A DNA stretch of 64,000 nucleotides, from positions 29,647 to 93,646 of the forward strand of contig NZ_JAQIVH010000028.1 in assembly GCF_028746185.1 (NCBI RefSeq), written 5' to 3'. How positions within the stretch are numbered: position 1 is the stretch's first letter; each line of letters opens with the position of its first letter. Under the pieces are notes generated by a model. It saw nothing but the letters and a program-made list of their open reading frames with translations, was not told the DNA's origin and searched no databases. Both the position numbers and the translations under genes were made by a program. The stretch comes from Paenibacillus_E qinlingensis. Lineage in GTDB: Bacteria; Bacillota; Bacilli; Paenibacillales; NBRC-103111. Shown one piece after another: positions 35,700-44,597 of this stretch.

Positions 35700-35780
35700 A
35701 TATACTAAGCCGCGGCTCAGTTTGATGAACCCTTGTCCATGTAAAAACACAACCAATATTGTTGGACAGGGGTTCAACTC
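35700..35780 (+). repeat. Cassette repeat R2
   Basis: Contains AGCCGCGGCTCAG, then arms GAACCCTTGTCC (35727-35738) and GGACAGGGGTTC (35764-35775), 49 bp overall. Bases 35754-35780 match ssrA 14130-14156 at 24 of 27 positions, the best match to the tmRNA T-arm in the array. Confidence 0.8.
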
Positions 35781-35853
35781 ATAATGACTAACATAAGAAG
35801 TAAAAGTCATTTATCCGCAACTAGTATGTAAACAATGATAGGAAGGAAATTAA

Positions 35854-36596
35854 ATGGCACTGCCAAAACCACTCAAAAGAATAATCAGACCATATTTAAA
35901 TGGTCCTGCCTCATTTTTTATGGTCATGTATTAGATGATAGATATGCCGCGGATAGAACAAATCTGTGCAGGGCATATTTGTTACTTGTAAATGACGTAA
36001 TGAAACTATTTGAATATATTGAACCAAGTGATGATAACCTTAACGCTTATTCTCATAGAACCTATGAGTTGCTTCTGAGAGCATCAACGGAATTTGAAAC
36101 TAATAGTAAGCGAATATTGATAGATAATAATTATACTTTTCGAGGTAATCCTAATATCTTGGACTACTATAAAATTAATAATTCATCTAAACTTTCCGAT
36201 TATAGTGTTACAATTAACTTTTGGAGAAATGGTCCTAAGACTTTTCAACCTTTTGGGAACTGGAGCACAGGTAATCATAGTCTACTTTGGTACCAAGCAT
36301 ACAATGCTGTAAAACATGATAGACAGCAAAACTTCCCACAGTGTTCATTAGAACATGTTCTAAATTCAGTTACTGGGCTTTTGATAGTTTTATTTTCCCA
36401 ATTTAGCATTTATGCTTTTAACCCATATCAGGAAATTGGTATGTATGATGGTGACCCTGCTGCAGGTTATGTGTATGTTAATGAGTCAATTTTCAGTCTG
36501 CAATTCCCTATTAATTGGAATAATAATGAAAAGTATGATTTCGATTGGGACACTTTGAAACAACAGCAATCTCCGTATGATACTTTTACCTTTTGA
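35854..36596 (+). CDS. Uncharacterised cassette protein, frameshifted near the N-terminus
   Basis: ATG 35854 has GGAAGG 7 nt upstream and reads MALPKPLKRIIRPYLNGPASFF, then stops after 26 codons. The main frame, open to 36596, begins just there; one extra T in the T6 run at 35914-35919 joins them (...PASFFYGHVLDDRYAADR...). The body is soluble and helical with a conserved-looking YNAVKHDR and a hydrophobic helix following. That block resembles helical HEPN-like proteins, but I see no full R-x4-6-H motif. ATG 35835 opens the main frame but has no ribosome binding site. Confidence 0.6.
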
Positions 36597-36627
36597 GGAT
36601 TCAATATTGGATTGCAACGTATTATTT

Positions 36628-36755
36628 AAGCGGCCTCCCCAAACAACCGAACCATGACACGGCGCCGAATGTGGATTTGCTAAGCCACGGCTCAGTTGTT
36701 ATAAACCTTGTCCATGAAAAGCCACAATTTAAGGTTTAGGAAAGGGTTCGCTATG
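36628..36755 (+). repeat. Cassette repeat R3
   Basis: Left part GCGGCCTCCCCAAACAA, middle CGGCGCCGAATGTGGATTT, AGCCACGGCTCAG, then a degenerate palindrome (AACCTTGTCC ... GGAAAGGGTT). Confidence 0.8.
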
Positions 36756-36788
36756 ATTTCAGTTTAAAATCTAGAGCCTTGCATTAAT

Positions 36789-36841
36789 TGCGTCAGTACT
36801 GTCAGTTGCGTCATGATGACGCTTTTGGCGGTATTGACGCT
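36789..36841. promoter_or_regulatory. TGCGTCA repeat cluster with palindrome
   Basis: The perfect palindrome GCGTCATGATGACGC (36808-36822) is followed by TTTT. Further GCGTCA and TGACGC copies flank it. It could be a terminator or an operator controlling the large P-loop gene downstream. Confidence 0.45.
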
Positions 36842-36987
36842 TTTTTTGTCAAACGGATCATGTCTCTTTTCTTGAAACTCCAATCCGTTGTTCCAAGATT
36901 TTCTTGACACAAGATAATTATAGGTATATATTGGCAATAACAACAAGATGGAACAACGGTGGAACAACGATGTTTAGGAGGGGTAGC

Positions 36988-39264
36988 ATGCAAAAGTACA
37001 AAGCTTCTTTGAGTAGGAGTAACGGGAGAGACTTTTGGTCAATTATTTTTAGGCATCCGGTTCGATTAGACGGGAAAGGGAAGTACGGGCTAAGGATTAG
37101 AAGGGGATTAGGGACAAGCGATAAGGAAAGAGCTGAATCCTTTGTACAACAAATGAATGAGATACTGGCAGATGAAACTTTATGGACTCCGGCAGCAAGA
37201 AACCAAGCCATTGCAAGGAATTACAACGATATTATAATTAGAGCGTTTTATGATGACTTAGAAGAAACAGATATTAATTTTCGCCAATTGAGAAATAGTC
37301 GAATTGCATTACCACTCGATAAGCAATATAGAAGTATGCTAATACTTGGTGCAACAGGAGTTGGGAAAACAACATTTTTAAGACAGTTAATGGGGACATA
37401 TTCTAAATTAGATCGCTTCCCTACAACCTCTGCAGGGCGTACTACAACTTGTGATATGGAAGTGATTTGTGCCGATCAAGAAAATTTTGAAGGAGTAGTA
37501 ACCTTTCTAACAAGAAATGAAGTGAGGACATATGTTGAGGAATGTGTTCAAGCTGCTATACACGCAAAATTAATCGGAGCAAGTGAAGAGGATGTAATGC
37601 AGAAGTTCATTCTTCATAAAGATCAGCGATTTAGAATTAATTATGTTCTTGGTGATCTGTCGTTGGTTAGCAAATCTCAAGAAGATGATTTTGACTTCTT
37701 TGATGATGAACCCGATGAAGAGGATCATTTAGAAGAGGATGAGATCGAAGAAATTGATTTAAGGATAGAAATGTCCGACAAGTTAAGAAGTTACATGTCT
37801 CGTATAAATGATATTACATTTGAAGCAGAAACCAGTCTAACCCAAAGCTTTGAATTAGAAAAGGATGAGCTTTCTAGTGGTGACAAGCAAGCACTGAGAG
37901 AACTAATCGTCGAAGAGTACCTTGAACAAAATGCTGGATTTCTAGAAGTTATTGATGACTTGATGGACGATATACAAAATCGATTCAATCAGCTAGATGG
38001 TAATGGTTTGACTACCGATTCAACTGATTGGGCAATTAGCTATTATTTCGGAAATGGAAATAAAAAGGATTTTCTTAAAAGGATGAGGCTATTCTCTAGT
38101 AATCACAAAGATCAATGGGGACGTTTACTTACTCCGATTGTAGAGGGCCTAAGACTTAAAGGACCATTTAAGCCTGATGGTTACGCCGAAGTACCTAAAC
38201 TTATCTTATATGATGGCGAAGGGATTGGTCACTCGTCTGATTCGGAAACAACTTTACCTGATAAAGTTACGGAATTGTTCGGGCAGGTTCAAACAATTCT
38301 CCTAGTTGATAAAGGTGACCAACCAATGGTCGGTCCATCTCGGATGGTAATCAAATCGGCAGTTATAAGCGGTCACATTAGAAAGCTATTGCTTTGCTTT
38401 ACTCACATGGATGCAGTAAAAGGTGATAGTATGAAAAAGGGAGTAGAGAAAGTTAATCATGTGAAGGCTTCAATAAGTACTGCATTAAACAGTTTGAATG
38501 ATGGTTATGGTCGTAGTTATATTGCTTCTTTGGAACAACTTTTGAAAGAGAGAAGCTTTTTCTTTTTCAAGATGCAAACTAAAATGGTTCAAGCTAGTTC
38601 CTCGCAATTAACCGATCTAATTAATCATATTTTTAATATGAAAGACTCTGATGATGACCAAATGCCAAAGGCGGAGTTGCAATATCACTTTTTGAATTTA
38701 TCGATGAGTATTCAAAATGCTATTAAAGAGTTTCACGAAAAATGGGATGCAATATTGGGACTAGGCCGTTCAAATGGAGTAAAACCTGAACATTGGACAA
38801 GAGTACGTGCGCTTTCCAAAAGATTAGCTCTACTTAATCATCACTCCTATGACACATTGAAGCCAATTTCCGATTTTATCGACCTATTACAAGACCATTT
38901 GGCCCAATTCATTGCAAAGCCTAAGAAGTGTGAGCCTGAGGAGATTAAGGATGTCGTAACTGAGAAAATTAGGCAAGAGGTTTACTCACAATTACATCAG
39001 ATAGCTCCAAAAATTCTGCTCGCTGACAAAAAGCAACAATGGAAGGTCGCATTTAACTACACGGGGAGAGGCTCGACAACGGATAGGGCTAAAGACATAC
39101 AAGAGATTTACCAGGATGCCGCGCCAATTTTTGGTGAAACCCCAAGAGAGGCTCTTGATGAGTTTAAATTTCAAGAAATGATGAATGGTTTAGTTGAGGA
39201 AATAATTCAAAAGTATGATGGTGAACTCTTAACATTCAGGAACGCGAGTAATAACTCTGCCTAA
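36988..39264 (+). CDS. Large P-loop NTPase (GTPase-like) with arm-type DNA-binding-like N-terminus
   Basis: 758 aa from ATG 36988 (AGGAGG). Residues ~1-70 (YKASLSRSNGRDFWSIIFRH ... LRIRRGLGTSDKERAESFV) resemble the three-stranded arm-binding domains of tyrosine recombinases. A P-loop ILGATGVGKTTFLRQL lies near 115, followed by TTSAGRTTT (switch-I-like), a long acidic insert (DFFDDEPDEEDHLEEDEIEE), LILYDGEGIGH (DxxG-like) and CFTHMD (G4-like). The order fits a GTPase of dynamin/septin-like size. Not a family I can name. It stands alone between R3 and R4. Confidence 0.6.
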   Translation: MQKYKASLSRSNGRDFWSIIFRHPVRLDGKGKYGLRIRRGLGTSDKERAESFVQQMNEILADETLWTPAARNQAIARNYNDIIIRAFYDDLEETDINFRQLRNSRIALPLDKQYRSMLILGATGVGKTTFLRQLMGTYSKLDRFPTTSAGRTTTCDMEVICADQENFEGVVTFLTRNEVRTYVEECVQAAIHAKLIGASEEDVMQKFILHKDQRFRINYVLGDLSLVSKSQEDDFDFFDDEPDEEDHLEEDEIEEIDLRIEMSDKLRSYMSRINDITFEAETSLTQSFELEKDELSSGDKQALRELIVEEYLEQNAGFLEVIDDLMDDIQNRFNQLDGNGLTTDSTDWAISYYFGNGNKKDFLKRMRLFSSNHKDQWGRLLTPIVEGLRLKGPFKPDGYAEVPKLILYDGEGIGHSSDSETTLPDKVTELFGQVQTILLVDKGDQPMVGPSRMVIKSAVISGHIRKLLLCFTHMDAVKGDSMKKGVEKVNHVKASISTALNSLNDGYGRSYIASLEQLLKERSFFFFKMQTKMVQASSSQLTDLINHIFNMKDSDDDQMPKAELQYHFLNLSMSIQNAIKEFHEKWDAILGLGRSNGVKPEHWTRVRALSKRLALLNHHSYDTLKPISDFIDLLQDHLAQFIAKPKKCEPEEIKDVVTEKIRQEVYSQLHQIAPKILLADKKQQWKVAFNYTGRGSTTDRAKDIQEIYQDAAPIFGETPREALDEFKFQEMMNGLVEEIIQKYDGELLTFRNASNNSA

Positions 39265-39265
39265 A

Positions 39266-39396
39266 TTAGGCCACTTCCCCAAACAATTTCAGCATTACGC
39301 GGCGACGAATTGTGGATTTATATAGCCACGCCTCAGTTTATCGAACCCTTGTCCATGCAAAACCACAATATTTAATGGTGGACAGGGGTTCATTAC
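39266..39396 (+). repeat. Cassette repeat R4 (closest to consensus)
   Basis: Full-length copy: TTAGGCCACTTCCCCAAACA, ACAATTTC pairing with GAATTGT, AGCCACGCCTCAG, then palindrome arms GAACCCTTGTCC (39343-39354) and GGACAGGGGTTC (39380-39391). Contains CAATATTT as in ssrA. Confidence 0.85.
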
Positions 39397-39468
39397 GCAT
39401 TACAATTGTAGGAATGACGATGTTAGGTACGGATGCATTATGGGTAGAAGTACTTTTAATTATAATAA

Positions 39469-40311
39469 TCAGAGTATTATAGGTTGTATTACAAAAGTTT
39501 CAATATTTTTACCGAACTTAGTTTTCTCTCTTTTAAAACTTTTCTTAAATGCATCAGCGTTAACAATAATTTTCTCTTTATCATAAATGAACAAAAGAAG
39601 ATGTTCAGTTTTATAATGAAATGCATCGGCACCTAACTCTTCTGTTAAATGTCTTTCGGTCATGGATGCACGTGTACATTTTACTTCAATAGCTAAATTG
39701 AAATCATCCACGTAGATGTCGTATCGAACAGATTTGTAACCTGCATCTTCCGTTACTTCCATTCTAGACTCCGGAAATATAGGTCGGATCAATGCATAGA
39801 GAATCCTTTGCACATCATATTCATTTCCAATTAAAATACGGTTAAGGTCTTCCTTTTTGATTTTAGCATTGCCATGAACCTCATCTTGATACATCGATTG
39901 TAAGTGTAGGTGAAAGTTTTTTAGTATTTGTTTGATAACTAGTAAGGCCACTGGTTGATTGAAGGTTAGAGGTTCATCATTATCGTGAAGTCCAAGTTTT
40001 ATATCTTTTACAAGTCCTCGAATAAAACCTAAAGCTTTGAGTAGGGAGTCAACTAATTCTTTATTTTCGTTTTTGCGTAATGATTTGGATATTCCTATTG
40101 TTGAAGATACAAACAGAAATGATTTTGCAACTTCTTCACCTGAAAAAGAAGACTGCAAGATTTTTAGTGTTGTATTACACCAAGACTCCCAATCTATCTC
40201 TAGTGAGGTTAAAGCGTCTACCTGTTTTAAAAGTCGCTCTCCCTTTAATATTTGATCATTTAAGTTTTCAATGATATTGCTTTTTTCCCCTCTAATCTCG
40301 CTTATAGTCAT
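39469..40311 (-). CDS. PD-(D/E)XK-type nuclease partner of the AAA ATPase
   Basis: 280 aa. The N-terminal two thirds are helical. The C-terminal domain has the nuclease core: E in SRMEVTEDAGYKSVRYDIYVDD, then AIEVKCTRASMTERHLTEELGADAFHY, giving D-x(n)-ExK. ATG 40311 has AAGGAGG and starts 13 bp after the ATPase stop, so they form one operon. Sequence-specific or guide-less DNA cleavage triggered by the ATPase is the likely scheme, by inference. Confidence 0.75.
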   Translation of the reverse strand: MTISEIRGEKSNIIENLNDQILKGERLLKQVDALTSLEIDWESWCNTTLKILQSSFSGEEVAKSFLFVSSTIGISKSLRKNENKELVDSLLKALGFIRGLVKDIKLGLHDNDEPLTFNQPVALLVIKQILKNFHLHLQSMYQDEVHGNAKIKKEDLNRILIGNEYDVQRILYALIRPIFPESRMEVTEDAGYKSVRYDIYVDDFNLAIEVKCTRASMTERHLTEELGADAFHYKTEHLLLFIYDKEKIIVNADAFKKSFKREKTKFGKNIETFVIQPIIL

Positions 40312-40324
40312 ACTGACCCTCCTT

Positions 40325-41536
40325 TCAGTTATGTGTACCCCAACGTAAATAAAATAAAAAGAGTGGTTCTAGAATGTATAAAACGTCATCTTTCCATTCA
40401 AAGACCTGATAGATTGATCCATTTGTGTTGATTATAGTTTGAGTTTGCTCAATAGTAGATTTAATCTTGTTTCGATCTGGTTTGCTAGGAGTATCACCTA
40501 AAATTTGGTCGAACCGTTCTTTTAGCTCATCTAATCTAATAAAAGTAGTAGGCGGGTCTAGAGCAATGGCTTTTAAGAGTAAATCATAAATATCAGATTT
40601 CGTCCCATCGCTTAAAGTAAACGTTTTACGCTTCTGGCCTCGTGTATAGGGGCCTGATCTTAATCGTTTAACAACATCCTTATATGGGAGATTTGTAGTA
40701 GTGGCTTTAAATGCGTTAATTAAATCGTTTTGCTCGGTGATTTCTTTGATCTTAGCATCATTATCTATATCTAAAAGAAGGCACAAATTTAGGCATATAG
40801 ATTGCATTAGCTGAGGGGAGGTTAAGCTTTCAGCAGCAAGAACCTCAACTAAGCTAGGATTAACTTTGACTCCTAGAGCGTTAAAGCCAGTGACTGCAAT
40901 TTTTTCTAGAGCATCAGTTTGCCAAGGCTCAATGTTAATTAAACTTAATCTTCCGCTCAAGTCTGGATTTTTTCGGATAGCATCATCAGCTCTATGAGGC
41001 AATGAAATTACTATTGACGTGAATTCTTTCCTGATAGCATCTTTTAGTTGTTGAGCGATCTCAAGTTGTAATTCATTTGGTGCGTAGTGAAAGTCATCAA
41101 GAATTAGAACTAACTTATTTTCTTTAAAATACTCAATTACCTGGTCTTTTCCTGTAAGGAATTTTTCCTTAACAGATGAAGCCTTAGATTCTGTAACACC
41201 TGCTACCCGCTCACCAGCAATTGAGCTTATCTGAGTTTGTTCTCCTTCTATGGATAATCCTGCTTTATTTGCAACGGTAGTCCAGAAGGATTGAGAATTT
41301 TTAAAATCACTTCCTGATAGGGATACTATTCTGTCCCATTCTATCACTTTTTCACATAACACAGTTTTCCCTGTTTTTGAAGGTCCGATCACTGATGTCA
41401 GAAAGCCGGTTGTATTTAGTGCTTGACTTAATCGGAACTCATAGGTGTATGAAAACTCCGGAGATACTCGTGAAATGTAAGTATGTTCTGGAAATGCTCC
41501 GGGCTTAAAAACTTCATTAGATCTTAATGTTCTCAT
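40325..41536 (-). CDS. AAA/STAND-like ATPase of a two-gene module
   Basis: 403 aa from ATG 41536 (AAGGAG, 8 nt). Walker A VIGPSKTGKTVLCEKV (about residue 50), Walker B KLVLILDDFHYAP (about 140), sensor SIVISLPHRADDA. A helical lid follows, then a winged-helix-like C-terminus (KAIALDPPTTFIRLDELKERF ... VFEWKDDVLYILEPLFLFYLRW). The architecture fits ORC/STAND-type sensors that activate an effector. The effector here would be the adjacent nuclease. Both genes point opposite to the other cassettes. Confidence 0.75.
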   Translation of the reverse strand: MRTLRSNEVFKPGAFPEHTYISRVSPEFSYTYEFRLSQALNTTGFLTSVIGPSKTGKTVLCEKVIEWDRIVSLSGSDFKNSQSFWTTVANKAGLSIEGEQTQISSIAGERVAGVTESKASSVKEKFLTGKDQVIEYFKENKLVLILDDFHYAPNELQLEIAQQLKDAIRKEFTSIVISLPHRADDAIRKNPDLSGRLSLINIEPWQTDALEKIAVTGFNALGVKVNPSLVEVLAAESLTSPQLMQSICLNLCLLLDIDNDAKIKEITEQNDLINAFKATTTNLPYKDVVKRLRSGPYTRGQKRKTFTLSDGTKSDIYDLLLKAIALDPPTTFIRLDELKERFDQILGDTPSKPDRNKIKSTIEQTQTIINTNGSIYQVFEWKDDVLYILEPLFLFYLRWGTHN

Positions 41537-42060
41537 AGTTATCACTCCTTTTTACCTATTATAGACAGTTTGGTGGGATTTTCAAACCTTTTGGAATAAA
41601 ATTGCTATTTTTTTATCCTTTTTATACCTTTATCGACTATTTAGGATTAGTCAAAAATTTTGTGGCTTAATTTAATAATAAGTTCAGCAAATGGAACTAT
41701 TTAAAACCTATCCTACATGGTTACTTTAATAGTTGTAAGAACGTATATTCTTTACTCGTAGAGTGCTTGGATATGCATTATATAAAAGTACTTATAGACT
41801 TTTGGAAGGTTTTAAGTGGCAGGTAGACATCAAATTCTTTGTGTAAACAAGAGTCTTTGCTATCGCTATAATGAGAAATCACTCATCTCGGTGGGAAGGA
41901 CACTGGTGGGGAGTGGTCTTTTTATGTCAGTGTTGGCGGAGAATTAGTTGATGTGATTGTTGTAAGAGTCAATTCGGTCATAAATAATTAAAAACTGTTC
42001 TAAATAGATCACAAACCAGGCAATCTATTGAACTTAGATGAATGCCCTATTTAATCTAAT
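41537..42060. other. 524-bp AT-rich non-coding stretch
   Basis: Holds the promoter region of the ATPase/nuclease operon on the minus strand. No open frame with a ribosome binding site longer than 20 codons was found on either strand. A TATAAT-like hexamer occurs near 41866. Confidence 0.4.
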
Positions 42061-42190
42061 TACGCAACCTCCCCAAACAATCTCAGCATTACGCGACGGC
42101 GAATTGTGGATTTACACAGCCACGGCTCGATAAATTAAACCCTTGTCCAGTTAAAAACACAACATATAATGAGGGACAGGGGTCGGTACG
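42061..42190 (+). repeat. Cassette repeat R5
   Basis: Full-length copy: CAACCTCCCCAAACAATCTC, GACGGCGAATTGTGGATTTA, AGCCACGGCTC, arms AACCCTTGTCC (42138-42148) and GGACAGGGGT (42174-42183). Confidence 0.85.
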
Positions 42191-42374
42191 CTTACTGATT
42201 TTATATCTTTTTCATCCATGTCTTGGTTGCTTTGCCGACAGAGAACATTTATAGGGATAAAATTTAGAACTTTAACCGAATGGTTAGGGTTCTTTTCTTT
42301 TTCTTTTCCGCATATGAATCTATCATATGCAAATTCTACTAGTTTTGAAAAATAATAATGTAGGGGATGAAAAT

Positions 42375-43025
42375 ATGACGATTGCTGCGCTTGAGAAAGA
42401 CCAAACAGAGTTAACTACTAACTATGAGGGATTTGTAACACGAAAAATTCAAGAAGGTAAACTTCACGATTTATTTAAATTTCAAATGCAGGTCATTCAT
42501 CAAATTAAGAATTGGAAAGATGAATCAGAGAAAATTGAAATTATCGATCATATTATTACAATATTCAAGGAAGCTTGTCAGGAGGTAGTGATTTGTCAGA
42601 ATTGTGCACAGCCTTTTAACTTTAGGCATTGTAAAAACCCAAGCGAGACTGAAGAGACTGTTAGACACGCTATTGAATTAAGTTGTAATGATTGCGGGGA
42701 TTATTTCACAATAGCGGAGGGAAGAGAAGTTGTAACACATTTTAACTGGAATGTTTTAGGGATAGTTGAAGATCTAAGACGAGGAAGTAGGGGGTTTACG
42801 ATTAAGTATACATTAGCTGATCTTGGTAATCCTGCACTTATTAACATACCAAATAATGGTGGGAGGCCAGTTGTTTGGATTGATGGAAATCGGGTTCTAA
42901 GAAAGGAAGACGCTCTGAAATATTGGGAACGTGCAAAATCCTTTTTAAAAGGAGGAAAGAAACAAACGGACATTCCTGAATTGCAATGGTATGAAACAGA
43001 AGAAGCGAAGGTATTTATAATGTAG
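42375..43025 (+). CDS. Zinc-ribbon cassette protein, unknown
   Basis: 216 aa from ATG 42375 (AGGGGATG just upstream); an in-frame ATG at 42327 has no site. N-terminal helical region, then a treble-clef/zinc-ribbon pair CQNC (about residue 85) and CNDC (about 115), then a mixed domain ending with DALKYWERAKSFLKGG. I recognise no family. Single gene between R5 and R6, so it is a complete cassette. Confidence 0.65.
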   Translation: MTIAALEKDQTELTTNYEGFVTRKIQEGKLHDLFKFQMQVIHQIKNWKDESEKIEIIDHIITIFKEACQEVVICQNCAQPFNFRHCKNPSETEETVRHAIELSCNDCGDYFTIAEGREVVTHFNWNVLGIVEDLRRGSRGFTIKYTLADLGNPALINIPNNGGRPVVWIDGNRVLRKEDALKYWERAKSFLKGGKKQTDIPELQWYETEEAKVFIM

Positions 43026-43049
43026 CGCTTAACTCTATAATCAAGGTCG

Positions 43050-43162
43050 TTAGGCCACCTCTCCAAACAATTTCAGCATCAAGCTACCCAACCACAGCTC
43101 AGAATATTGAACCCTTGTGCATGCAAAACCACAATGGTTAAGGAGGACAGGGGTTCTTCATG
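43050..43162 (+). repeat. Cassette repeat R6 (internally deleted)
   Basis: TTAGGCCACCTCTCCAAACA and TTTCAGCATCA are present, but the GCGGCGAATTGTGG middle is missing. Palindrome arms GAACCCTTGTGC (43109-43120) and GGACAGGGGTTC (43145-43156) are kept. Confidence 0.8.
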
Positions 43163-43172
43163 CGAATTTATT

Positions 43173-43400
43173 TTAATCTCTCGGAATAACATATTCAGAT
43201 AGTTTGATTCCTTTACTAACTTCTGTTGCATATGAAATGTTGATACCAGAAGCTGCTACAATGTCCTTAACACTGTAGTGGTTTCTTTGTATGACGTCCG
43301 CATACTTAACACCGAATAAATGAATTTTAGCAACTTGTTTTCCGTGAGGTGCCTTAATATACATTTCACCAAGAATTTTTCCTAACTCTTGAATATTCAA
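43173..43400 (-). CDS. Small HTH-like protein, 75 aa
   Basis: TTG 43400 behind AAGGGGA. The second half has a helix-turn-helix look (DVIQRNHYSVKDIVAASGINISYATEVSKGIKLSEYVIPR). It is divergent from the ParB-like gene and in the same cassette. A regulator, or the antitoxin-like partner of that gene, is possible; unproven. Confidence 0.6.
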   Translation of the reverse strand: MNIQELGKILGEMYIKAPHGKQVAKIHLFGVKYADVIQRNHYSVKDIVAASGINISYATEVSKGIKLSEYVIPRD

Positions 43401-43601
43401 ATGAAAGTCCCCTTTTGATTATTAATTTGATTAGCTGTATTTCTATGGGGGCGGAGTTAATTCCTGCTCCGAGCTGGCTTTGTTATTTTACTAGTTGCGA
43501 GGATACCACCAATTGTTTCATTGAAGATGCTTTTGATGGTTTGTTGACATAGGACAATTTCCGCTAAACATAGCCTTTTATATATGAAAGGTTAAAGGGC
43601 G

Positions 43602-44594
43602 GTGGCGAAATTGATATTACCTGTTAAAAATATACTTATTGACATTAGAAGACGGATTAACCTTGATACAATCTCACTTGAACAGGATATCAGAAACCAT
43701 GGATTAAAAGTGCCACTTGATGTAGAAGGCCCTGATGAAAACAACAATTATTATCTGATTAATGGAGATCGCCGCTTAGAGGCTTGGAAGAATGTTCGGA
43801 TTAATGAGCCAATCGAAGTAAAAGTAGTGAGAGGACTTACTTCGCGTTTAGAACGAAATAAAGAGCGGCTTCAAATGCATCTTGATATAAAACCTATGCC
43901 TGGTGTGGATTTTCAAATTCTAATTGAGGACATATTGAAAGAAAGTGGCATGTCTGATGGTGACCTTGCAAAAGAACTAAGAAGAGATAAGAGGAGAATT
44001 AGGAAGTACAAACCTGGAAGTGAGGTTCCAGATAATGTAAGGGAGGAAGTTGCAAAGGTTCGTGGCAGCCAAGATATGCTTGAAGTAATATATGCACTTA
44101 ACATTGATGTGGATTTCAAGCAAAGATTGTATAAAAGCTTACTATCAAGAAAACTTACAGGTGACCATGCTACGGCTGTGAAGAGGCTTGTTAGTAGTAG
44201 CGTTTATGGACGTCTTAATGAACATCAAAGAGTACGTGCCCTTGAAGAAGCCTTGCAACAAGCTACATTTACTAAAGTGGAAGCTGAATTAGTCGTGCTC
44301 AGTGAATTGATGCGTACAAAGCCATCTGATCACCAAGACAAATTTAATACATGGATGTCGAATATATTAAATAATATGGGGAAGCTTGAGGACTATTTAC
44401 ATCCCGATTTAGAGCTTTTGGTAAGTCCACTTCAAAAGAAGCAATTAGCAAAAGCTGTAGGTGAAATAAATAAGGCCGTACTTTGGATTTGGAAGGATAA
44501 TAAGAAATCTGATCAGTCATCTTTTGAAACGGAACTGGAAATTCTACGTGAGAGTACCGATACTGGCTATCGCTATATATTCCGAAATCGATAA
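43602..44594 (+). CDS. ParB-like nuclease/CTPase-fold protein
   Basis: 330 aa. Residues ~1-90 match the ParB/Srx fold: LPVKNILIDIRRRINLDTISLEQDIRNHGLKVPL, then the signature LINGDRRLEAWKNV. A helix-turn-helix-like block follows (LIEDILKESGMSDGDLAKELRRDKRRIRKY). The C-terminal half is helical and unrecognised. Start is GTG 43602 or TTG 43611. There is no ParA partner, so a defence or regulatory role fits the cassette context better than chromosome partition. Confidence 0.75.
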   Translation: MAKLILPVKNILIDIRRRINLDTISLEQDIRNHGLKVPLDVEGPDENNNYYLINGDRRLEAWKNVRINEPIEVKVVRGLTSRLERNKERLQMHLDIKPMPGVDFQILIEDILKESGMSDGDLAKELRRDKRRIRKYKPGSEVPDNVREEVAKVRGSQDMLEVIYALNIDVDFKQRLYKSLLSRKLTGDHATAVKRLVSSSVYGRLNEHQRVRALEEALQQATFTKVEAELVVLSELMRTKPSDHQDKFNTWMSNILNNMGKLEDYLHPDLELLVSPLQKKQLAKAVGEINKAVLWIWKDNKKSDQSSFETELEILRESTDTGYRYIFRNR

Positions 44595-44597
44595 TCT

